64,000 nt of DNA, taken from Oleiagrimonas soli. Lineage in GTDB: Bacteria > Pseudomonadota > Gammaproteobacteria > Xanthomonadales > Rhodanobacteraceae. The notes under the pieces are model-generated. The model saw only the letters and a program-made list of their open reading frames with translations, had not been told where the DNA came from and did not search any database. Shown in pieces: positions 16,785 through 25,640 of this stretch; positions within the stretch are counted from its first letter, which is position 1; the number at the start of each line of letters is the position of its first letter. A program made the translations under genes and the position numbers. The stretch spans positions 3,008,698-3,072,697 of the forward strand of contig NZ_KN196470.1 of assembly GCF_000761445.1 (NCBI RefSeq), given 5' to 3'.

Positions 16785-18278
16785 ATGAATGCGCGCAGAC
16801 ACGGCCCGTATCCGTTGAACGCCTGGCACCGCCTGATGCAGCGTCTGCAGGCGTCCGAAAGTCATGCGTGGCTGCGCTATCCGTTGCTGGCGCTGGCCTG
16901 GCTGGCGCTGTGGCGATTGTCGGCGCTGATGCAGTACGCCCCGCACGCCAGTCTCTGGTTTCCGCCGGCCGGCCTGACTTTCGCCGCGCTGCTGGTCATC
17001 GGCTGGCGCGCGATCCCGGTGCTGATGATCTGCGCCGTGACGGTCACATTCTGGGTCGACCGCATGTACCAGTCGCATGCCTCGATCCACGACCTGCTGC
17101 TGACCGGCCTGGTGTTCGGCGCCGTGCACTGCCTGTCGTACGGTCTGGGCGCGGGAATCCTGCGCCGCATCGTGCGCCGCAGAACGATGGCCTCGCTGCC
17201 GGCGATCATCACCGCTTTTCTGGTCGTGGTATGCCTGTCGTCGCTGTGCGCGGCGCTGAGCGGCGTGCAGTCGCTCCAGGTCGCAGGCATTCTCGACGAT
17301 CAGGGCGCAACGGGATTGTGGCTGCCCTGGTGGATCGGCGACATGGCCGGCACGATGGTGCTGGCACCATTGTTTCTGGGACTGCTCAGCCGCGGCTATC
17401 CCGAGATCACCTCCTGGCTGGGCGGACTCGACTTCCAAGGCCATGCGCATCCCGTCGGCACGTACCTCAGCAAACTGCTGCTGAGCGTGTTCCTGCTCAG
17501 CCTGGTGATGCTGCTCGCGGCCCATTTCAAGCGTCAGGAAATCGCCTTCGGCGTGTTCTTCCTGATCGTGCCGCAGATGTGGATCGTCTACACCGAGAGT
17601 CCGTTCCGCAGTGCGCTGAGCCTGGCCATGTTCAGCACCGCAATGGCGATATGGATGGCGGCGCTGCACCTGGTCGAGCAGGCGCTGGTGTACCAGTTCG
17701 CCATCTGCGTCATTGCCGCCAGCGCCTATTTCGGCCTGGCCGTGCCGGTGCTCGTGGCCAGCAACAAGCAACTGAGCGAAATGGCCTTCAACGACAGCCT
17801 GACCAAGGTGGCCAGCAAGCACCACTTCTTCGAGCGCAGCGAGCACACCCTGACCGACACGCGCCGCTACGGACTGCCGGCCTCGCTGATCCTGCTGGAC
17901 ATCGATCGCTTCAAGGACATCAACGACAGCTTCGGCCATGCCGTGGGCGACCAGGCGCTGGTGCGGCTGGCAATGACGGTGAAAATGCAGTTGCGCCAGT
18001 CGGACGTGTTCGGCCGCTTCGGCGGCGACGAATTCATGCTGCTGTTGCCGGGCACCAACCTGGGCCACGCCCTAAGCATGGCCGAGCGCCTGCGCCGCCT
18101 GCTGCACGATATCGCCGTGCCCGGCACCGACCGTCACCTCACGGCAAGTTTCGGCGTGGTCGCCATCGACCCCGAAGAGACCATCATGCAGGCCTTCAAA
18201 CGGGCCGATCAGTTGCTGCTTGACGCCAAGCGCAATGGCCGCAACAGCATCGGCAGCATCGAAAAGACCGGCTCGTGA
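16785..18278 (+). CDS. MASE1-GGDEF diguanylate cyclase
   Basis: A 497-residue membrane enzyme that should make cyclic di-GMP. The N-terminal 300 residues hold about eight hydrophobic helices of a MASE1-type sensor (WFPPAGLTFAALLVIGW is characteristic). The C-terminal GGDEF domain has an intact GGDEF at 413-417, the inhibitory I-site RQSD at 404-407, and the substrate-pocket stretch LLDIDRFKDINDSFGH. Both catalysis and product feedback inhibition are therefore expected. It follows the propeller gene by 16 bp. Confidence 0.92.
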   Translation: MNARRHGPYPLNAWHRLMQRLQASESHAWLRYPLLALAWLALWRLSALMQYAPHASLWFPPAGLTFAALLVIGWRAIPVLMICAVTVTFWVDRMYQSHASIHDLLLTGLVFGAVHCLSYGLGAGILRRIVRRRTMASLPAIITAFLVVVCLSSLCAALSGVQSLQVAGILDDQGATGLWLPWWIGDMAGTMVLAPLFLGLLSRGYPEITSWLGGLDFQGHAHPVGTYLSKLLLSVFLLSLVMLLAAHFKRQEIAFGVFFLIVPQMWIVYTESPFRSALSLAMFSTAMAIWMAALHLVEQALVYQFAICVIAASAYFGLAVPVLVASNKQLSEMAFNDSLTKVASKHHFFERSEHTLTDTRRYGLPASLILLDIDRFKDINDSFGHAVGDQALVRLAMTVKMQLRQSDVFGRFGGDEFMLLLPGTNLGHALSMAERLRRLLHDIAVPGTDRHLTASFGVVAIDPEETIMQAFKRADQLLLDAKRNGRNSIGSIEKTGS

Positions 18279-18308
18279 GACGCGCGCCGCGGGTGCGGCG
18301 CGCCGACG

Positions 18309-20108
18309 TCATTTCTTCTTCTTCGGGATATACAGGTCGGTGATGGTGCCTTCGTAGACCTCGGCCGCCATGCCCACCGACTCGCTCAGCGTCGGATGCG
18401 GGTGCACCGTCAGACCGATGTCGGCCGCCTCGCAGCCCATCTCGATGGCCAACGCCAGCTCGCTGATCAGATCGCCCGCGTGCGGGCCGACGATGCCGGC
18501 ACCGATGATGCGGTGGGTGTCCTCGTCGAAGATCAGCTTGGTGAAGCCTTCGGTACGGTCGATGCCGATGGCGCGGCCCGACGCCGCCCAAGGGAACTTG
18601 CCGACGCCGACCTTCAAGCCCTTTTCCTTGGCTTCGCGCTCGGTCACGCCGACCCAGGCGATCTCCGGGTCGGTGTAGGCCACGGACGGGATCACGCGCG
18701 CGTCGAACTGGCTCTTCATGCCGGCGCAGACTTCGGCCGCGACCTTGCCCTCGTGCGTGGCCTTGTGCGCCAGCATCGGCTGGCCGACCAGATCGCCGAT
18801 GGCGAAGATGTGCGCCACGTTGGTGCGCATCTGCCGATCGACGGCAATGAAACCGCGCTCGGTCACCTCGACGCCGGCCTTGTCGGCGCCGATCTTGTTG
18901 CCGTTCGGGCTGCGACCGATCGATACCAGCACGCGGTCGAAGATGCTGCCTTCCGGCTGATCGTCGCCCTCGAACGTCACCTTGATGCCGTTCTTCTGCG
19001 CCTTGGCCTCGACCACCTTGGTCTTCAGGTGAATGCCCTTGTAGCGCTTGGAGATGCGCTGCTGCAGCGGCTTGACCAGATCTTTGTCCGCGCCCGGCAT
19101 CAGCTGGTCCATCAGTTCGACCACGGTCACCTCGCTGCCCAGCGCGGCATACACGGTGGCCATTTCCAGACCGATGATGCCGCCGCCGACGACCAGCAGC
19201 TTCTTCGGCACGTCGGCCAGCTCCAGCGCGCGCGTGGAATCCAGAATGCGCTCGTCGTCCCACGGGAACATCGGCAGCTTCACCGACTGGCTGCCGGCGG
19301 CGATGATCGCCTTCTCGAAGCGGATCAGTTTCTTGCCATCGGCGCCCTCGACTTCCAGTTCGTGCGGCGACACGAAGGTGCCGGTGCCCTGCACCGTGCG
19401 CACCTTGCGCTGCTTGGCCATGCCGGACAGGCCGCCGGTCAGCTTGCCGACCACCTTGTCCTTGAAGTCGCGCAGCTTGTCGAGGTCGATCTTCGGCTTG
19501 CCGAAGCTGATGCCGTGCGCGGCGATGGCCTCGGCTTCCTCGATCACGGCGGCCGCGTGCAGCAGCGCCTTGGAGGGTATGCAACCGACATTCAGACAGA
19601 CGCCGCCCAGCGAACCGTACCGCTCGACCAGCACCGTGTCCTGATCCAGATCGGCCGCGCGGAACGCGGCAGTGTAGCCGCCGGGGCCGGAACCGAGCAC
19701 CAGCACCTGGCAGGTGATGTCGGCCTTGCGACCGGTCTCGGAAGCGGCCGAAGCGACCGGCGTCGACGCCGGCTTGTCGGCGGTCTTCGCCGGTGCGGGT
19801 GCGGGTGCGGGCGAAGGTGCGGAACTCGATGCAGGCGGAGCGTCCTGCGCATCGGACGATGCGCCTTCCTCGACCTCCAGGGTCAGGATCACCGAACCCT
19901 CGGCAACCTCGTCGCCTTCCTTCACTTTCAGCTCGACCACCTTGCCGGCCGCCGACGCAGGCACTTCCATCGTCGCCTTGTCCGATTCCAGCGTGATCAG
20001 GCCCTGCTCCTTCTCCACCCGGTCGCCGGGCGCCACCAGCACCTCGATGACGGGCACCTGGTCGAAGTCGCCGATGTCGGGAACCTTGATCTCGATGGTC
20101 TTTGCCAT
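18309..20108 (-). CDS. lpdA: Dihydrolipoyl dehydrogenase (E3) with N-terminal lipoyl domain
   Basis: FAD enzyme that reoxidises dihydrolipoamide for pyruvate dehydrogenase. In the 599-residue protein a lipoyl domain (about 1-80, lipoylated K44 in LESDKATME) is joined by an Ala/Pro-rich linker to the E3 core. The core has GSGPGGYTAAFRA, the redox disulfide CLNVGCIPSK (C171, C176) and the C-terminal HPHPTLSE His-Glu pair. E3 proteins with their own lipoyl domain are known in several Gram-negative bacteria. It starts 11 bp after the MscS gene and lies downstream of aceF on the same strand. Confidence 0.95.
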   Translation of the reverse strand: MAKTIEIKVPDIGDFDQVPVIEVLVAPGDRVEKEQGLITLESDKATMEVPASAAGKVVELKVKEGDEVAEGSVILTLEVEEGASSDAQDAPPASSSAPSPAPAPAPAKTADKPASTPVASAASETGRKADITCQVLVLGSGPGGYTAAFRAADLDQDTVLVERYGSLGGVCLNVGCIPSKALLHAAAVIEEAEAIAAHGISFGKPKIDLDKLRDFKDKVVGKLTGGLSGMAKQRKVRTVQGTGTFVSPHELEVEGADGKKLIRFEKAIIAAGSQSVKLPMFPWDDERILDSTRALELADVPKKLLVVGGGIIGLEMATVYAALGSEVTVVELMDQLMPGADKDLVKPLQQRISKRYKGIHLKTKVVEAKAQKNGIKVTFEGDDQPEGSIFDRVLVSIGRSPNGNKIGADKAGVEVTERGFIAVDRQMRTNVAHIFAIGDLVGQPMLAHKATHEGKVAAEVCAGMKSQFDARVIPSVAYTDPEIAWVGVTEREAKEKGLKVGVGKFPWAASGRAIGIDRTEGFTKLIFDEDTHRIIGAGIVGPHAGDLISELALAIEMGCEAADIGLTVHPHPTLSESVGMAAEVYEGTITDLYIPKKKK

Positions 20109-20119
20109 GCCTGGAATCC

Positions 20120-21223
20120 TTACTTTTTCGCGTTGCCGCCGCGGGCGGCGTGGGGATCGTCTGCGCTCGACGGGGCGGGCGACGCCTCGGCGATATCGCG
20201 TTCGACATCGCGCACGGCGTCGTTGCCGTGGCGATGTCCGGGTTCGTTCGCATCGCGGTCTTCGCGCGCGCGCTCGGCGTCCTCGTCCTCGGGCGGACGA
20301 CGCCAGGTGCGCACGTGCAGGTCGCGCTGCGGGAAGGGAATCTCGATCTCGTATTTTTCCAGCGCCGTGTGCAGCGCCCAGTAGTAGGCCGCCGTCACCG
20401 CGCCCGGCCGACGCGTGGCCTCGGCGTTGAGCCAGACCACCAGCTTGAAGTCCAGCGAGGAATCGCCGAAGCCGGTCAGCCAGACCTGCGGCGCGCGCGG
20501 ACCCTCGTTGGTCAACGTGAACGGCACGTCCGCGGCGGCCTCCAGTGCGGCTTTCTTCACCAATTCCTTGTCGGTGCCGTAGGCGACGCCGAAGCCCACC
20601 TTGATGCGCCGCGAGACCTCGCGCAGCGTCCAGTTGACCACGCGGCCGTTCACGAACTCCGAGTTCGGCACCAGGATGTCGATGTCGTCGTTGGTGGTGA
20701 TGCGGGTGGCGCGGATGTGGATATCGCGCACGTGGCCGTGCACGCCCGAGGCCAGCTCGACGAAGTCGCCGACCTTCAACGTGCGCTCGAACAGCAGGAT
20801 CAGGCCGGAGACGAAGTTGTTGAAGATCGCCTGCAGACCGAAGCCGAGGCCCACGCCCAGCGCGCCGGCGAACACGGTCATCTTCGCCATCGGCACGCCG
20901 GCCGCGGTCAGCGCCACCAGGATGCCGATCACCATCAGCAGGTAGTGCACGACCCGCTCGATGGTGTAGATCGAGGACTGATTGACGTTCTGGTGACGGC
21001 TTCCGTAACGACGCAGGACAAACCGGATCACCCAGGAGCCCACGATGAACAGCAAGAGCAGCAACAACGCGATCAGCAATTTGCCGGCCGTGAAATGAAT
21101 GCCGGCAATTTCGTGCTTCTGATTCAGCCAGTCGCCAAGCTGATCTACGCCGTGCTGCACCGCCTTGGGCGCATCGGGAATCATCGATTTGGGTTGGCCG
21201 AGCCAGGCGAGCATCTCGATCAC
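20120..21223 (-). CDS. MscS-family channel inside the aceF-lpdA operon
   Basis: A 367-residue mechanosensitive channel relative with three or more N-terminal membrane helices. The pore helix has the Gly/Ala pattern [20 protein letters not shown]. It is followed by the MscS beta domain (GDFVELASGVHGHVRDI, TNDDIDILVPNSEFVNGRVVNW) and an alpha/beta region ending IPFPQRDLHVRTW. A charged tail of about 60 residues rich in Asp, Glu, Arg and His extends beyond the normal end. The start is GTG at 21223, 1 bp past the aceF stop; ATG at 21214 is an alternative. The tight packing implies co-transcription with the PDH genes. Confidence 0.88.
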   Translation of the reverse strand: MIEMLAWLGQPKSMIPDAPKAVQHGVDQLGDWLNQKHEIAGIHFTAGKLLIALLLLLLFIVGSWVIRFVLRRYGSRHQNVNQSSIYTIERVVHYLLMVIGILVALTAAGVPMAKMTVFAGALGVGLGFGLQAIFNNFVSGLILLFERTLKVGDFVELASGVHGHVRDIHIRATRITTNDDIDILVPNSEFVNGRVVNWTLREVSRRIKVGFGVAYGTDKELVKKAALEAAADVPFTLTNEGPRAPQVWLTGFGDSSLDFKLVVWLNAEATRRPGAVTAAYYWALHTALEKYEIEIPFPQRDLHVRTWRRPPEDEDAERAREDRDANEPGHRHGNDAVRDVERDIAEASPAPSSADDPHAARGGNAKK

Positions 21224-21224
21224 A

Positions 21225-22586
21225 TCACAGCAGCATGCGACGGATGTCGCCCAGCGTGCGGGCCAGGAACGCGGCGAAACGCGCGGCGTCGGCGCCGTCG
21301 ATGACGCGATGGTCGTAGGACAGCGACAGCGGCAGCATCAGGCGCGGCTGGAAGGCCTCGCCGTCCCACACCGGCTGCATCGACGAACGCGACACGCCGA
21401 GGATGGCCACTTCCGGCGCATTCACGATCGGCGTGAACGCGGTACCACCGATGCCGCCCAGCGACGAGATCGAGAAGCAGCCGCCGGACATCTCGGCCGG
21501 ACCCAGCTTCTTGTCGCGCGCCTTCTTGGAAATCTCGCCCAGCTCGCGCGCCAGGTCCAGCAGACCCTTCTGGTCGCAGTCGCGGATCACCGGCACGACC
21601 AGGCCGTCCGGCGTGTCCACGGCGATGCCGATGTGGAAGTACTTCTTCAGGATCAGCGTCTCGCCGGAAGCGTCCAGCGAGGCGTTGAACTGCGGGAATT
21701 CCTTCAGCGCCGCGACCACCGCCTTGATCATGAACACCAGCGGCGTGACCTTGAGGCTGTCGTTCTCCTTGGCCAGGCGCTTGCGGAAGGCTTCCATCTC
21801 GGTGATGTCGGCCTGATCGTGCTGGGTTACATGCGGAATCATGGCCCAGTTGCGCGCCAGGTTGGCGCCGGAAATCTTCTTGATGCGCGAGAGCTTCTTT
21901 TCCTCGATCTCACCGAACTTGGCGAAATCGACCTTGGGCCACGGCAGCAGGTCCAGCCCGTTGCCGCCACCGGCGCCGCTGCTCGGGCGCGCGCCGGAAG
22001 CCAGCGCATGCTTGACCCACGCCTGCACATCCTCGCGCTGGATGCGGCCCTTGCGCCCGCTGCCCTTCACCTGCCCCAGATCCACGCCCAGCTCTCGCGC
22101 GAAGGCGCGCACCGCCGGACTGGCGTAGGGCGCATCGCCCGGCATCACCACGCTGGCGTCGAACGGTACCGGCGGCGTGCGGGTCTCGCCGGCGTCGGCC
22201 GGGGCCGCGTCGCGGGCGCTTTCGGCGGCAGGCGCCGGCGCGGGCGCTTCGGCCTTGGCCGGCGCAGGCGTCGGAGCCGGTGCGGGCGAAGGTGCAGGCG
22301 CGGGCGCCTCAGCCTTCTCTTCACCGCCGCTCGAAGCGCTGTCGTCGGCCGGCTCGTAGGTCGCGATCACGCTGCCTTCGGCGACTTCGTCACCCTCGCT
22401 GACCTTGACCTCCTTGATGACGCCGGCGCCGGGCGACGGCACCTCCATGGTGGCCTTGTCCGATTCCAGCGTGACCAGCCCCTGGTCCTTCTGCACCGAA
22501 TCACCCGGCTTCACCAGCACTTCAATGACGGGCACGCCATCGAAATCACCGATATCCGGTACGCGAATTTCCTGGACTTGGGCCAT
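21225..22586 (-). CDS. aceF: Pyruvate dehydrogenase E2, dihydrolipoyl acetyltransferase
   Basis: Core of the pyruvate dehydrogenase complex. The 453-residue protein has one lipoyl domain (about 1-80, K44 in LESDKATME). A long Ala/Pro linker follows, then a peripheral-subunit-binding domain (about 152-190, [20 protein letters not shown]) and the acyltransferase core ending [13 protein letters not shown], with catalytic H426. E. coli E2 has three lipoyl domains; one is common elsewhere. AGGAGG lies 5 bp before the ATG. The first 50 residues are nearly identical to those of lpdA. Confidence 0.96.
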   Translation of the reverse strand: MAQVQEIRVPDIGDFDGVPVIEVLVKPGDSVQKDQGLVTLESDKATMEVPSPGAGVIKEVKVSEGDEVAEGSVIATYEPADDSASSGGEEKAEAPAPAPSPAPAPTPAPAKAEAPAPAPAAESARDAAPADAGETRTPPVPFDASVVMPGDAPYASPAVRAFARELGVDLGQVKGSGRKGRIQREDVQAWVKHALASGARPSSGAGGGNGLDLLPWPKVDFAKFGEIEEKKLSRIKKISGANLARNWAMIPHVTQHDQADITEMEAFRKRLAKENDSLKVTPLVFMIKAVVAALKEFPQFNASLDASGETLILKKYFHIGIAVDTPDGLVVPVIRDCDQKGLLDLARELGEISKKARDKKLGPAEMSGGCFSISSLGGIGGTAFTPIVNAPEVAILGVSRSSMQPVWDGEAFQPRLMLPLSLSYDHRVIDGADAARFAAFLARTLGDIRRMLL

Positions 22587-22736
22587 GGGTCCTCCTGGCG
22601 GGGTTGAGCTAAACCGGTGATAACGCCGGCGAACGTGGGGGGAACAGCCATGATATGACGAATCGGCGCGCTTGTTTCACCTCGCACGTCGATTCCGGGC
22701 AAAAAAGGCGCTCCCGAACGACGAAAATCGACGACT

Positions 22737-23579
22737 TCAGAGCTTGTCGGCATCCAGTTTGCGTACGTTGAGGTCACGCTGCGGGAACGGGATCGAGATG
22801 CCTTCGGCATCGAAGCGCTCCTTCACGGCGCGCACGAAATCGGTCTGCGTGGCCCAGAAATCGGCGGCCACGGTCCAGCCACGGATCACCAGGTTCACGC
22901 TGCTGTCGCCCAGTTCGGTGGTCCACACGCCCGGCGCGGGATCGTCCAGCACGCGCTTGTCGGCCTTCAGCAGATCGCGCACCGCGTCCATCGCCTTGCC
23001 GATATCGGCTTCGTAACCGATGCCGACCGCGACCTCGAACCGGCGCGTGCCGCGAGCGTTGAAGTTGATCACGGCATCGCCGCCGACCTTGGCGTTGGGA
23101 ATCACCACGTCGCGACCGTCCGGCGCGATCAGCCAGGTCTGCATCAGGTCGATGCGATCGACCGTGCCCATGTACGAACCCACCTGCACGAAGTCGCCGA
23201 CCTTGAACGGCCGGAACATGATCAGCAGCACACCCCACGCCAGGTTCGACAGCGAACCCTGCAGCGCCAGACCGACCGCCAAGCCGGCGGCGCCCAGCAC
23301 CGCGACAAAGGAGGCCGAGGGAATGCCGGCCGTGCTCAGCGCGGCGATGATCACCATCACCAGCAGCAACCCGAACAGCACGTTGCGCAGGAACGACACC
23401 AGGGTGATGTCGACCTTGGCGTGATTCATCGCGCGCCGACCCATGTTAGCCAGCCGGCCGGCGATCCAGATGCCGATCACCAGCACCAGCAGCGCGACCA
23501 CCAGCTTGAAACCGTAGGTCTTGATGTCGGCGGCCAGATGATCCGGCAGACCGAAGCGATTGAAGAAGTCCTGCATCAC
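22737..23579 (-). CDS. mscS: Small-conductance mechanosensitive channel
   Basis: The 280-residue protein matches E. coli MscS (286) in size and layout. TM1 (about 25-45), TM2 and a pore-lining TM3 (AAGLAVGLALQGSLSNLAWGVLLI) are followed by the beta domain (KVGDFVQVGSYMGTVDRIDLMQTWL) and the C-terminal vestibule (ISIPFPQRDLNVRKL). It protects against hypo-osmotic shock. It is transcribed towards aceF, 150 bp away. The gap holds a TTTTTT run on the minus strand but no clean stem. Confidence 0.92.
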   Translation of the reverse strand: MMQDFFNRFGLPDHLAADIKTYGFKLVVALLVLVIGIWIAGRLANMGRRAMNHAKVDITLVSFLRNVLFGLLLVMVIIAALSTAGIPSASFVAVLGAAGLAVGLALQGSLSNLAWGVLLIMFRPFKVGDFVQVGSYMGTVDRIDLMQTWLIAPDGRDVVIPNAKVGGDAVINFNARGTRRFEVAVGIGYEADIGKAMDAVRDLLKADKRVLDDPAPGVWTTELGDSSVNLVIRGWTVAADFWATQTDFVRAVKERFDAEGISIPFPQRDLNVRKLDADKL

Positions 23580-23712
23580 TTCACCCTCTTGCGCAGTGAA
23601 ATAAAGCGTCAGGTTACCATCGCGGCGTTTGCGCCCCGGCGAATCCGCCGCGCATTCGGTCGCAAGGCGCGCTTCCGGTACATTGACGGTTCATTTCCAC
23701 GACCGCACGACC

Positions 23713-24333
23713 ATGGGCAAACCCCGCGCACCCGTCGACCCCGATCGCGTCATCGCTCCCGGCACCGTCGCCGCCAAGGGACAGTCCGGCGACGCCAACG
23801 CGCTATGGCGCTACGAGAAGCACCGCCGCCAGAACCTGCAGGCCACGCCGGGGCCGCATGCGGTGGCGCTGGTGTTGGACCGGCTGAAGGCCGACTTCAA
23901 CGTGCCCAAGATTTTCCGCAGCGCCGAGGCCTTCGGCGCGCACGCGGTGCACTTGGTCGACGTGGGGCCGTTCGACCCCGCACCGGCCAAGGGCGGCTTC
24001 AGGCACGTGCCGGCGAAGTTCCACGCTCGCTTCGCGGATTGCGCCGCTGCGCTGGAAGCGGACGACTTCACGCTGGTCGCGCTGGAACCGTTCGCCGACG
24101 AAGTGCTGCACGAGATTGAACTGCCGCCGCGTTGCGCCTTCGTGCTCGGTCACGAGCTGCACGGCCTGAGCGACGAGGCGCGGGCGCAGAGTGGCGCGCG
24201 CTTCGTGCGCATTCCACAGTGGGGCGCGGTGGACAGTCTCAACGTCGCCGTCGCCGCTTCGGTCGCGCTGTACGAATACGCGCGCCAGCACGGCACGCCG
24301 ACCCCGCCACCGCGGCGCAACGCGCAGCGCTGA
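23713..24333 (+). CDS. SPOUT (TrmH/SpoU-like) RNA methyltransferase
   Basis: A 206-residue SAM-dependent RNA 2'-O-methyltransferase relative. The SpoU motifs are present: FNVPKIFRSAEAFGAHAV (motif 1), FVLGHELHGLSDE (motif 2) and VDSLNVAVAASVALYEYAR (motif 3). The target RNA cannot be told from sequence; TrmH-type proteins modify tRNA G18 or rRNA. The Met at 23713 is chosen because it begins the conserved part. It is divergent from mscS. Confidence 0.85.
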   Translation: MGKPRAPVDPDRVIAPGTVAAKGQSGDANALWRYEKHRRQNLQATPGPHAVALVLDRLKADFNVPKIFRSAEAFGAHAVHLVDVGPFDPAPAKGGFRHVPAKFHARFADCAAALEADDFTLVALEPFADEVLHEIELPPRCAFVLGHELHGLSDEARAQSGARFVRIPQWGAVDSLNVAVAASVALYEYARQHGTPTPPPRRNAQR

Positions 24334-24342
24334 GGTCGCGCC

Positions 24343-24864
24343 TCAGGCGCGCTTGGCGGAAGCGAAGCGCTGCACCACGTCCGTCGCGCCCAATCGCCAA
24401 CCCAGCCAGGCCAGCACCGGCACCGAGATCGCCTTCAGACCCAGGCTGATCAGCGTGGTGCGGTTGACCTTGTCGATCAGCGCACGCGCCAGATCCGGGT
24501 ACGGCGACTGCGCCAGCAGGTCAACGCTCGCATGTTGGAAGCTCTGCCACTGCGCGAACAGATGCACCCCGCTGGCCAGCGAGTACGCCGCCAGCACGAA
24601 GGCCAGCCAACGCAGCACCGGTCGCGCGCGGGCACGCCACAGCAGCACACCGGCCGCCGCGCTCAGAGTCAGCCCCGCGGCCAGCACGTACACCGCATCC
24701 CACGCCAGCATCCAGCGCATCCGCGACGCCTGCTCGGCCGGTGCTTGACCCATCAGGTGCATCAGCCGCCAGGCATGCATCGCGTACTGCAGTACGCCCC
24801 AGGCCGTCAGCAGAAGCACCAGCCAGACGACGATGCGCAGAAGAAACAGGGAACGATGATTCAT
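24343..24864 (-). CDS. Hypothetical four-TM membrane protein
   Basis: I do not recognise this 173-residue protein. Hydrophobic segments lie at about 6-28, 50-70, 78-97 and 135-155, with a positively charged tail (FASAKRA). The Met at 24864 is preferred because the eight residues before it are polar. It is convergent with the SPOUT methyltransferase gene, leaving 9 bp between stops. Confidence 0.65.
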   Translation of the reverse strand: MNHRSLFLLRIVVWLVLLLTAWGVLQYAMHAWRLMHLMGQAPAEQASRMRWMLAWDAVYVLAAGLTLSAAAGVLLWRARARPVLRWLAFVLAAYSLASGVHLFAQWQSFQHASVDLLAQSPYPDLARALIDKVNRTTLISLGLKAISVPVLAWLGWRLGATDVVQRFASAKRA

Positions 24865-24939
24865 GGAATCGCGGGGACGGACGACCAAGGGCCTGTCAGT
24901 CTACCTGCTCGCGGCGCACGCCTCCGGATGCCCACGAAA

Positions 24940-24969
24940 AAGCCGGCAGACCCTGCGGCCTGCCGGCTT
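24940..24969 (-). terminator. Intrinsic terminator, probably bidirectional
   Basis: AAGCCGGCAG and CTGCCGGCTT form a perfect 10-bp stem around a 10-nt loop. On the minus strand it is followed by TTTTCG, so it terminates the exported-protein gene ending at 25020. On the plus strand it is followed by CTTTG. Confidence 0.85.
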
Positions 24970-25019
24970 CTTTGCAACGTCCCGGCGAGCGTGCGCACAC
25001 GCACCCCGCCGAACGGACA

Positions 25020-25466
25020 TCAGCGACGCGAGATCGTGAAAGCGCCGACGTCGACGCCCAGATCCACGCCCTCGCCGGTGCCGGCCAGCGCCAGCGACAC
25101 GGTGCCCTTGGTCAACACCTGCGCCGAGCCGGACTTGACCACGCCGGCATGCGCCTGGGCCTGGGCGTAGCGGCCGAGCACGTCGTTGATCGTGTGCACG
25201 TCGGTGAACTTGCCCTTGCCGTTGTCGATGTGCCACTTGCCGGCCGTCAGACCGCCGCCCTTGACGGCGATCTTCACCGGCATGCTGGTGCCGTTGGCGC
25301 AGGTGACCACACCCTTGCCTTCGGCATGCTTGTAGATGATCGACCAGCCGGTCATCGAATAGCTCAGCTTGCAGTCCAGCGTCGGCTTGGCGGCCATCGC
25401 CGGCACGGTCAGCGCCGCGCAACCCACCAGCACCGCACCCATCAGCATCGAACGTCGAATATTCAT
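25020..25466 (-). CDS. Exported protein of unknown function
   Basis: A 148-residue protein with a clear signal peptide (1-25, ending PAMA). The mature part has two cysteines (C32, and C56 in VVTCANGTSMPV) that may form a disulfide. Gly-rich beta-type segments include KGGGLTAGKWHIDNGKGKF and GTVSLALAGTGEGVDLGVDVGAF. The pattern suggests a small periplasmic beta-barrel or lipocalin-like fold, but no family is claimed. AGGAGGTACACG just before the ATG is a strong ribosome binding site. The gene stands alone with its own terminator. Confidence 0.7.
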   Translation of the reverse strand: MNIRRSMLMGAVLVGCAALTVPAMAAKPTLDCKLSYSMTGWSIIYKHAEGKGVVTCANGTSMPVKIAVKGGGLTAGKWHIDNGKGKFTDVHTINDVLGRYAQAQAHAGVVKSGSAQVLTKGTVSLALAGTGEGVDLGVDVGAFTISRR

Positions 25467-25610
25467 CGTGTACCTCCTTGCGTTGGTTCAACGTGGAACG
25501 CGAACCAGTCTCTGCGGGCCTCGATGAATCGCGGCAAAAGCCCGTATGATCGTGTTCAGCCGGCATTTTGCGGCGCTCGCAGCGTGCGTTCGGGCGCCCA
25601 TGAACGCATA

Positions 25611-25630
25611 ATACCTGTCATGACAAGTAT
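25611..25630. promoter_or_regulatory. 20-bp palindrome over the universal stress gene promoter
   Basis: ATACCTGTCATGACAAGTAT is palindromic at 18 of 20 positions, with TGTCATGACA perfect. It overlaps a CATAAT -10-like hexamer (25607-25612) and ends directly before the ribosome binding site of the next gene. This is a repressor-like position. The protein that binds it is not known. Confidence 0.5.
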
Positions 25631-25640
25631 TGGAGGCGTC

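Noticed and set aside
19790..19830. Short GC-rich tandem repeats as a microsatellite switch
   Set aside because: They encode the Ala/Pro linker of lpdA in 6-bp units that keep frame, so slippage would not switch the gene off.
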